Shown here piece after piece: positions 1 to 5,591 of a stretch of 8,899 bases of DNA. This stretch comes from CAYLZN01 sp964387935 (lineage in GTDB: Bacteria; Acidobacteriota; Vicinamibacteria; Vicinamibacterales; JAFNAJ01): contig CAYLZN010000248.1 in assembly GCA_964387935.1 (NCBI GenBank), positions 1 to 8,899 of the forward strand. Reading direction: 5' to 3'. Under the pieces are notes generated by a model that was not told where the DNA came from, did no database searches, and saw only the letters and a list, made by a program, of their open reading frames with translations. The translations under genes were made by a program, and so were the position numbers. How positions within the stretch are numbered: position 1 is the first letter of the stretch; each line of letters opens with the position of its first letter.

Positions 1-2595
1 CTCTTTTCCCAGTTCATCCTGCGTCATCTGATCCGCGAGCCGTTGCGGTCCGGTGTGACGATTCTCGGCATCGCGCTCGGCGTGGCCGTCGTCATCGCGA
101 TTCGCCTGGCCAACGCGAGCTCGATTGCCGGATTCGAGACGGCGCTGGACACGATGTCGGGTCGGACGTCGCTCGAGATCGTCGGACCGGGGACCGGTCT
201 GGACGAAGCGCGCGTGAGCGAACTGGGCTGGCTGCGCCAGTGGGGGGACGCGAGCCCGGTCATCGAGGGCGACGTCGTCGCGGTCCTGCCAGGCGACGCG
301 CCGGGCAAGCCGGCAGGCGACGCGCCGGACGAGATGCTGCGCGTGCTCGGCGTGGACGTCCTCCGCGACCTGCCGCTTCGCGACTACCGCCTGCTCGATT
401 TCGCGCAGCAGGCCACCACGCAAGCCTTTCTCAGCCTCCTCCTCGACCCGCACGCCGTCGTCCTCACGGAGAAGTTCGCGCGACGGACGGGCCTGGGCAT
501 CGGGAGCCGCGTGACGCTGGTGATCGGCGACCGGGCGCAGCAGTTCGAGGTGCGCGGGCTTCTGCGAGACGAGGGACCCGCGCGGGTGCTGGACGGCAAC
601 TTCGTGCTGATGGACATCGCGGCCGCGCAGTGGGCGCTCGACCGCCTGGGCCGCATCGACCGCATCGACCTGCGACTGCGCGAGCCTGACGCGATCGACC
701 GCGTCGAAGCCGCGATTGCGGCGAGCCTGCCAGCCGGCCTCGAGGTGCAGCGCCCGTCGCGGCGCGGGCGGCAGGTGGAAAAGATGCTGTCGGCGTTTCA
801 CATGAACCTCACCGCGCTGTCCTACATCGCGCTGCTGGTCGGGCTCTTCCTCGTCTACAACACCGTGTCCACGTCGGTGATCACGCGACGCGAGGAGATC
901 GGCACGCTGCGCGCGCTTGGCACGTCCAGATTCCACGTGCTCGTCATGTTCCTCGCCGAAGCGCTCGCGCTCGCGGTGCCGGGCTGCCTGCTCGGTCTCC
1001 TGTTCGGGCGCGTGCTCGCCCACGCTGCGCTGACGTTGACGCAGACCACGGTGCAGGTGCTGTATGTGGCGACGGCGGCGGCGCCGCCGGAGCTGGGCTG
1101 GCACGAGGCGCTCGTCGCGCTCGGAGTCGGCGTGCCCCTGGCGTTGCTCGCGGCGGCGCTGCCGGCGCTCGAGGCCGCGCGCGTCACGCCCATGGCCGCG
1201 ATACGCGGGGCGGATCGGCTCGACACGCGGTATCGTCTGCGTCCGTGGCGCCTGGTCGTGCCGGCGGTGTTGTTCGCGCTGGCCGCCTGGTTCGCGACGC
1301 GGCCGGCGGTCTCGGGCCTGCCGCTTGGAGGCTACGCGAGCGCGCTGACCCTCGTGTTCGGCGCGGCGTTCCTCGTGCCGGCGCTGCTCTTCGTGCTCGG
1401 GCGCTTCGGGCGGCGGGTGATGGGACGCCTGTTCCACGTGGAGGGGTGGCTCGCGAACGCGTCCCTGTCGGGCGCCATTCCGCGACTGTCGGTGTCGGTC
1501 GCGGCCCTGGCCGTGGCGCTGTCGATGATGGTCGCCATCGCGGTGATGATCGGCAGTTTCCGGGAGACGGTCATCTACTGGGTGGGGCAGACGCTGAAGG
1601 CCGACCTGTTCGTCGGGCCCGCGACGCGAAGTGACGGCGCGCGGCAGGCGACGATCTCACCGGAGGTCGTGGACGCGGTGGCATCGCACCCGATGGTGCT
1701 CGCGGTGGACCGCTTCCGGCAGACGAGCGCCGTGTTTCGGGATGCGCAGATCTACCTTGGCGCCGGTGACTTCCCGGTGCTGCTCGAGCACGGCAACCTG
1801 CTGTTCAAGGCGCCGGCGGATGGGCGGGAGGCGATGCGGGCGGCGGTGGGGCGTGATGCGGTGGTCGTGTCGGAAGCCTTCTCGCTCCGGTTCGGGACGG
1901 CGGTGGGCGACCGCGTCCGGCTGCAGACGCGCGACGGCGAGACGGACTTCGAGGTTGCCGCCGTCTACTACGACTACTCCAGCGACCGCGGCCTCGTGGT
2001 GATGGACCGCGCCACGTTCGCGCGGCACTTCGGAGACCTGAACCCGACCGGCCTGACCGTGTACCTGCGCCAGGGCGCGGATCCGGACCGCGTGCGCGCG
2101 GACGTGCTGGACCGCGTGCCGGCGGGGGCGCGCATTTATGTGTACACCAACCGGACGCTGCGAGACGAGGTGCTGCGCATCTTCGACAGCACCTTCGCCA
2201 TCACGTACGCGCTCGAAGTGATCGCGATACTCGTGGCGATCCTGGGCGTCGCGGCGACGCTCCTGACGCTGGTGCTCGAGCGGCGCAAGGAGCTGGCCAT
2301 GCTGCGGCTGGTCGGCGCGGACCGCCGGCAGGTCAGGAAGATGGTGGTGCTGGAGGCCGCCATGATGGGGGGCGTGTCGCAGGCCATCGGCCTCGTGGTC
2401 GGCGTCCTGCTGTCGCTGGTCCTCATCTTCGTCGTGAACGTCCAGAGCTTCGGCTGGACGATCCAGTTCCACCTGCCGCTGGCGTTCCTGGCGCAGATGA
2501 CCGCGCTGATTCTCGTCGCCACGGCGCTGGCGGGACTCTATCCCGCACGGGTCGCCGCGCGCCTGCAGGTGGCGGGCGAGGTGGTGGAGGAGTGA
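1..2595 (+). CDS. FtsX/MacB-type ABC transporter permease (5' end cut by window edge)
   Basis: The reading frame is open from base 1, so the true start lies upstream; a TTG at 43 is only the first internal start-like codon. The 864 visible residues have the large two-module FtsX layout: a first membrane helix at about residues 18-37, an extracytoplasmic domain to about 265, a block of helices from about 270 to 540, a second extracytoplasmic domain, and three C-terminal helices from about 730. Each module carries the FtsX coupling signature next to a helix: RREEIGTLRALGTSR (about residue 296) and ERRKELAMLRLVGADRR (about 760). Such proteins are the membrane subunits of ABC exporters or lipoprotein extractors (LolC/E, MacB, AttF/G types) and need a separate ATPase, which is not in the window and probably lies upstream. 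The stop overlaps the start of the AttH-like gene, so the two are probably co-translated and cooperate. The substrate is unknown. Confidence 0.93.
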   Translation, partial: LFSQFILRHLIREPLRSGVTILGIALGVAVVIAIRLANASSIAGFETALDTMSGRTSLEIVGPGTGLDEARVSELGWLRQWGDASPVIEGDVVAVLPGDAPGKPAGDAPDEMLRVLGVDVLRDLPLRDYRLLDFAQQATTQAFLSLLLDPHAVVLTEKFARRTGLGIGSRVTLVIGDRAQQFEVRGLLRDEGPARVLDGNFVLMDIAAAQWALDRLGRIDRIDLRLREPDAIDRVEAAIAASLPAGLEVQRPSRRGRQVEKMLSAFHMNLTALSYIALLVGLFLVYNTVSTSVITRREEIGTLRALGTSRFHVLVMFLAEALALAVPGCLLGLLFGRVLAHAALTLTQTTVQVLYVATAAAPPELGWHEALVALGVGVPLALLAAALPALEAARVTPMAAIRGADRLDTRYRLRPWRLVVPAVLFALAAWFATRPAVSGLPLGGYASALTLVFGAAFLVPALLFVLGRFGRRVMGRLFHVEGWLANASLSGAIPRLSVSVAALAVALSMMVAIAVMIGSFRETVIYWVGQTLKADLFVGPATRSDGARQATISPEVVDAVASHPMVLAVDRFRQTSAVFRDAQIYLGAGDFPVLLEHGNLLFKAPADGREAMRAAVGRDAVVVSEAFSLRFGTAVGDRVRLQTRDGETDFEVAAVYYDYSSDRGLVVMDRATFARHFGDLNPTGLTVYLRQGADPDRVRADVLDRVPAGARIYVYTNRTLRDEVLRIFDSTFAITYALEVIAILVAILGVAATLLTLVLERRKELAMLRLVGADRRQVRKMVVLEAAMMGGVSQAIGLVVGVLLSLVLIFVVNVQSFGWTIQFHLPLAFLAQMTALILVATALAGLYPARVAARLQVAGEVVEE
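2586..2592 (+). promoter_or_regulatory. Ribosome binding site for the AttH-like gene
   Basis: GGAGGAG lies in the last codons of the permease gene. GGAGG ends four bases before the ATG at 2595. The site favours ATG 2595 over the in-frame GTG at 2592, which overlaps the site itself, and supports translational coupling through the TGATG stop/start overlap. Confidence 0.6.
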
Positions 2596-3761
2596 TGCGA
2601 CACCGGCGGACAGCAGGCGTCGTGCGGGCCTCCGCCCGCTGGTGGGTCGCCTCGGCGCCTGTCGCTGCCGGGGCCGTACTGGCGGTCGCACTCGCGCTGG
2701 GCAGCGCGACGGGACTGGCCCGTGGTCCCTGGCGCAGCGCGGACCCGTCCTACCGCCTCGAGCTGCCCCGCGACCATGCCAGCCACCCGGAGTACAAGAT
2801 CGAGTGGTGGTATTACACCGGGAACGTCCAGGCGAAGGATGGCAGACGCTTTGGGTACCAACTGACGTTCTTCAGGGTCGGCGTCGATCCGGCACCGCGG
2901 AACCCGTCGCGGTGGGCGGTACGCGACCTGTTCATGGCGCACGCGGCGGTGACCGACATCGACGGGCGACGGTATCGGTTCGCGGACCGGCTCAATCGCG
3001 CCGGTGTCGGCTGGGCCGGCGCGGCGGACGACCGCTTCGAGGTGTGGAACGAGGACTGGCGCGCGACGTTCGACGGCGAGGGCCGCCATGTCCTGACGGC
3101 CGCGCACGACCGGCTGGGGATCGGTCTGCGGCTCGAGCCGGGCAAGGCGTGGGTCGCGCAGGGCGAGCAGGGGTATAGCCGGAAGGGCAGTGCGCCCGGC
3201 AACGCGTCGCACTACTACTCGCTGACGCGGATGCCGACGAGCGGGCGACTCGTCATCGACGGGGAAGCGTTCGAGGTGACCGGGACGAGCTGGATGGACC
3301 ACGAGTTCGGATCGAGCTTCCTCGAGCCCGCGCAGGTGGGATGGGACTGGTTCTCGATTCAGCTCGACGAGGGGACGGACCTGATGCTGTTTCAGTTGCG
3401 GCGGCGCGACGGGCAGCGGGATCCGCACTCGAGCGGGACGCTGGTCCTGGCGGACGGGCGGACGCGCGCGCTGCGGGACGGGGACTTCCGGCTGACCGCG
3501 GGGGAGCGCTGGCGGTCGCCTGCGAGCGGCGCCGAGTACCCCGTGGTGTGGCAGCTCGAGGTGCCGGGCGAGTCCCTGGTGCTCACGGCCCGTGCGGCGC
3601 TGGCCGATCAGGAGCTGCGCACGGAGCGCTCGACCGGCGTGACGTACTGGGAGGGCAGCCTCGAGGTACGGGGGACGTGGCGGGGCCGCGCGGTGACGGG
3701 CCGTGGCTACCTGGAGATGACGGGCTACACGGGGGCGCCGATGAGCGAGGTGCTGCGGTGA
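2595..3761 (+). CDS. AttH/CrtC-like lipocalin-fold secreted protein (COG5621-type predicted hydrolase)
   Basis: The 388-residue product has a basic N-terminus (MRHRR) and a hydrophobic stretch at about 16-38, consistent with a signal peptide or N-terminal anchor, so it probably acts outside the cytoplasm. The body matches the AttH / carotenoid 1,2-hydratase-like double-lipocalin family: HPEYKIEWWYYTG at about 64-76, a YYSLTRM segment near 207, SWMDHEFGS at about 232-240 and GWDWFSIQL at about 249-257. These Trp/Asp/His-rich blocks are the family's most conserved parts. CrtC members hydrate carotenoids, but no carotenoid gene is nearby. The AttH branch instead sits beside FtsX-type ABC permeases, exactly as here, so a role in handling the exporter's lipid-like substrate is the better guess. 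Its start overlaps the permease stop by one base. GTG 2592 is an alternative start. No enzymatic activity can be assigned from sequence. Confidence 0.88.
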   Translation: MRHRRTAGVVRASARWWVASAPVAAGAVLAVALALGSATGLARGPWRSADPSYRLELPRDHASHPEYKIEWWYYTGNVQAKDGRRFGYQLTFFRVGVDPAPRNPSRWAVRDLFMAHAAVTDIDGRRYRFADRLNRAGVGWAGAADDRFEVWNEDWRATFDGEGRHVLTAAHDRLGIGLRLEPGKAWVAQGEQGYSRKGSAPGNASHYYSLTRMPTSGRLVIDGEAFEVTGTSWMDHEFGSSFLEPAQVGWDWFSIQLDEGTDLMLFQLRRRDGQRDPHSSGTLVLADGRTRALRDGDFRLTAGERWRSPASGAEYPVVWQLEVPGESLVLTARAALADQELRTERSTGVTYWEGSLEVRGTWRGRAVTGRGYLEMTGYTGAPMSEVLR

Positions 3762-3763
3762 GA

Positions 3764-3902
3764 AAAGGGGTCGGGAGTTGATTTCTATCGTGGGGTCAGG
3801 TCTTTACTTTTAGCGTTTTGCGACGCCCCACTATCCACGGCAAAACGCAAAAAGAAATGACCTGACCCCACGGCGTCTGCGAAATCAACTCCCGACCCCT
3901 TT
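3764..3902. repeat. Composite palindromic repeat, copy 1 (GGGGTCGGGAGT family), between convergent genes
   Basis: The outer arms at 3764-3785 and 3881-3902 are perfect reverse complements over 22 bases; the left arm begins AAAGGGGTCGGGAGT. A different palindrome with GGGGTCAGGTC heads lies inside. The whole stretch can fold into one long hairpin with a few mismatches and a loop at about 3822-3839. It starts two bases after the AttH-like stop and ends eight bases before the glycosyltransferase stop, so it fills the space between convergent genes and may act as a bidirectional terminator or mRNA 3'-end stabiliser. A run of 16 bases (AAAAGGGGTCGGGAGT) is shared with the copies near 7367 and 8285. 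REP-like elements moved by RAYT (IS200-like) transposases have this kind of structure; that link is inference. Confidence 0.85.
3789..3872. repeat. Inner palindrome with GGGGTCAGGTC heads, nested in copy 1
   Basis: The 14-base arms CGTGGGGTCAGGTC (3789-3802) and its reverse complement (3859-3872) are perfect. They continue inward as an imperfect stem that closes with GCGTTTTGC (3813-3821) against GCAAAACGC (3840-3848). The head shares GGGGTC with the outer element but then differs, so this looks like a second, related repeat type lodged in the loop of the first. The loop also contains CCCCAC (3826-3831), which could pair with GTGGGG at 3790-3795 as an alternative fold. Confidence 0.75.
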
Positions 3903-3910
3903 GTCCCTCG

Positions 3911-4732
3911 TCACACCGCGCGCAGCACCGGTTCGCTGCGCGCGTCCGCGCCTGCGTTGGCGAGGAAGCGGTCCACCTCGGCGCGGTAGGCGCGTCCCGC
4001 CGGCAGTCTCGGCGCGATGAGGTTGTAGTAGAAGATGTAGTAAAGGGCGGCGACACCGTCCTTCATCCCGATCTTCTTCCCCTCTTCGTAGCTGCGGCCG
4101 TAGTACGAAATCGGCACCTCGTAGGTGCGCGCCCGCGTCTTGGTCACGAGCGCCGTGATCTCGACCTCCATCCCGAACCCGCGGCTCGTCAGCGTCAGCG
4201 GCTTGATCACGCCCGCCCGGAACGCCTTGTAGCACGTCTCGATGTCCGTCATGTTCCGGTTGGTGAGCAGGTTCGACAGGAACGTGAGGCCGCGGTTCGC
4301 GAGGTAGTGGTAGAAGTAGAGCACGCGCGCGGCGCGCCGCACGAGGAATCGGCTGCCGAACACCACGTCCGCGTGCCCCGTCAGGATCGGGCCGATCACC
4401 TCGGGGATCTCCGCCGGGTCATACTCCAGGTCCGCGTCCTGGATGATGATGACGTCGCCCGCGGCCTCGGCAAGCGCGCGCCGGATCGCCGCGGTCTTGC
4501 CCTGATTGACCGGTTGCCTGAAGAACCGGATCCTCGGCTCCCTCCGCGCCAGCCCTTCTACGACTTGCGCCGTCCGGTCCTTCGACCCGTCATCCACCAC
4601 GACGACCTCTTTGACGACGGACCCGAGGGCGAGCACCTTGTCGAGGACGTGCGCGACGGTGTCCTCCTCGTTGTAGACAGGAACGAGCACTGACAGAACG
4701 GTGGAGCCAAGCATGGGGTTCGGCATGGTCAT
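3911..4732 (-). CDS. Family 2 glycosyltransferase (dolichol-phosphate mannosyltransferase-like)
   Basis: The 273-residue product is a soluble GT-A fold glycosyltransferase. It opens with SVLVPVYNEEDT (about 14-25), then VVVVDDGSKDRT (43-54), the NQGKTAAIRRAL nucleotide-sugar segment (76-87), the metal-binding DAD in QDADLEYDP (98-106), FGSRF (125-129) and TDIETCYK (162-169). This order is typical of DPM1-like/polyprenyl-phosphate glycosyltransferases, which move a sugar from a nucleotide donor to a lipid carrier at the inner face of the membrane. The C-terminus has hydrophobic aromatic patches (ALYYIFYYNLIAPRLP) but no clear paired membrane helices, unlike DPM3-fused or ArnC-type members. The frame is open upstream to 4903, but residues before ATG 4732 do not resemble the family. 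ATG 4726 and ATG 4714 are alternative starts, and no strong ribosome site distinguishes them. The sugar and acceptor are not determinable. The gene is divergent from aat and convergent with the AttH-like gene. Confidence 0.9.
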   Translation of the reverse strand: MTMPNPMLGSTVLSVLVPVYNEEDTVAHVLDKVLALGSVVKEVVVVDDGSKDRTAQVVEGLARREPRIRFFRQPVNQGKTAAIRRALAEAAGDVIIIQDADLEYDPAEIPEVIGPILTGHADVVFGSRFLVRRAARVLYFYHYLANRGLTFLSNLLTNRNMTDIETCYKAFRAGVIKPLTLTSRGFGMEVEITALVTKTRARTYEVPISYYGRSYEEGKKIGMKDGVAALYYIFYYNLIAPRLPAGRAYRAEVDRFLANAGADARSEPVLRAV

Positions 4733-4840
4733 GGCGGTCGCCCCGACGACACCCAACCTTATCGCAGGTGACCGCTGTCGGGAAAATCGGACGTTCCTCC
4801 CGAGCGCTTCAAGGTTACCCCTGATATGGCAATCGGCCGC

Positions 4841-4861
4841 GCGCCGTGCGCCGTGCGCCGC
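4841..4861. repeat. Three-copy heptamer tandem repeat (GCGCCGT)
   Basis: GCGCCGT, GCGCCGT and GCGCCGC lie head to tail in the divergent region between the glycosyltransferase and aat genes. This is a short simple repeat of the kind that can change copy number by slippage. The GTG at 4846 that would extend the aat frame falls inside it, which is a further reason to doubt that upstream start. Confidence 0.6.
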
Positions 4862-4901
4862 AGGCCGCAAGCCGAGTGTCACATCGCACCTGGCACCAAG
4901 C

Positions 4902-4925
4902 ACACAGTCTCTCTGGAGTCTGTGT
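4902..4925. promoter_or_regulatory. 24-nt hairpin upstream of aat, function unknown
   Basis: ACACAGTCTC (4902-4911) pairs with GAGTCTGTGT (4916-4925) at nine of ten positions around a TCTG tetraloop. It ends 16 bases before the proposed aat start. No T-tract follows on either strand, so it is not a classical terminator. It could be a leader RNA structure or a dyad operator, or a chance match. Confidence 0.35.
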
Positions 4926-4941
4926 CACACTCCTGCGTGTC

Positions 4942-5520
4942 GTGATTCCCGCGGACCTGTTGCTGCGCGCCTACGCCTCGGGCTGGTTCCCGATGGGACT
5001 TCCGCCGGACCACGGCGGGGGCATCGAGTGGTTCTCGCCGAATCCCCGCGGCATCCTGCCCCTCGACACGTTCCACATCCCATCCCGGCTCGAGCGCACG
5101 CTCAGGCAGGGACGCTTCGAGGTGCGCCTCGACAGCGCGTTCACGAGGGTGATGCGCGCCTGCGCGGTGCGCGACGAGACCTGGATCACTGACGAGATCG
5201 TCGAGAGCTACGTCCACCTCCACGCGCTCGGTTTCGCGCACTCCGTCGAGGCGTGGGAGGGTGGCGAGCTGGTCGGCGGGCTCTACGGCATCGCCCTGCG
5301 CGGGGCGTTCTTCGGCGAATCCATGTTCCACACGGCCACCGACGCCTCGAAGGTGGCGCTGTGCGCGCTCGTCGACCGCCTGCGCGCACGCGGATACCGT
5401 CTGCTCGACATCCAGTGGGTCACCCCGCATCTTGCGACCTTCGGCGCCACGAAGGTGTCGCGACGTCAATATCTGAAGCTGCTCGAGGCCGCGCTGCAGG
5501 TGGATGCCACGTTCCTGTGA
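4942..5520 (+). CDS. aat: Leucyl/phenylalanyl-tRNA--protein transferase
   Basis: The product transfers Leu or Phe from charged tRNA to the N-terminal Arg or Lys of proteins, marking them for ClpS/ClpAP degradation in the cytoplasmic N-degron pathway. The 192 residues follow the short Aat layout without the E. coli N-terminal extension: IPADLLLRAYASGWFPM at the start, IEWFSPNPRGILPLD, then TWITDEIVESYVHLHALGFAHSVEAWEGG, the core GGLYGIALRGAFFGESMFH, ASKVALCALVDRL, and LLDIQWVTPHLATFGA near the end. These are the conserved blocks of the acyl-transferase (GNAT-like) domain. GTG 4942 is chosen because family similarity begins right there; no good Shine-Dalgarno precedes it. A GTG at 4846 in the same frame would add 32 low-complexity residues overlapping a tandem repeat and a hairpin. 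The gene stands alone; no clpS or clpA is visible. Confidence 0.93.
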   Translation: MIPADLLLRAYASGWFPMGLPPDHGGGIEWFSPNPRGILPLDTFHIPSRLERTLRQGRFEVRLDSAFTRVMRACAVRDETWITDEIVESYVHLHALGFAHSVEAWEGGELVGGLYGIALRGAFFGESMFHTATDASKVALCALVDRLRARGYRLLDIQWVTPHLATFGATKVSRRQYLKLLEAALQVDATFL

Positions 5521-5553
5521 AGACACGGTGGAGCGGCCACGCCCGTCCCGGAT

Positions 5554-5581
5554 TTAAGTTCTTACCCGTTTTTCCCGACTT
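5554..5581 (+). promoter_or_regulatory. Possible sigma-28 (FliA/WhiG)-like promoter for the CBS-GGDEF-EAL gene
   Basis: An AT-rich patch in the 71-base gap after aat reads TTAAGTTC, twelve bases, then CCCGACTT. This resembles the TAAAGTTT / GCCGATAA pattern of flagellar-type sigma factors: six of eight in the upstream box, and the CCGA core in the downstream box with one extra spacer base. It ends about ten bases before the ATG at 5592, which would leave a very short leader. The match is imperfect and based on pattern only. Confidence 0.28.
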
Positions 5582-5591
5582 CTAGACTGGC

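Noticed and set aside
1657..3428. Long minus-strand open frames (1657-2691 and 2538-3428) opposite the permease and AttH-like genes
   Set aside because: They have low-complexity Arg/His/Pro-rich products, overlap each other and two well-supported genes, and lack domain motifs.
3764..3902. Intrinsic terminator as the main call for copy 1
   Set aside because: It is hairpin-forming and well placed between convergent genes, but no T-run follows the outer stem and the same sequence recurs at sites that are not gene ends, so a dispersed repeat is the better description.
4733..4903. N-terminal extension of the glycosyltransferase to 4903
   Set aside because: The extra 57 residues are Arg/Ala-rich and do not resemble the family; GT2 homology begins just after the ATG cluster at 4732-4714.
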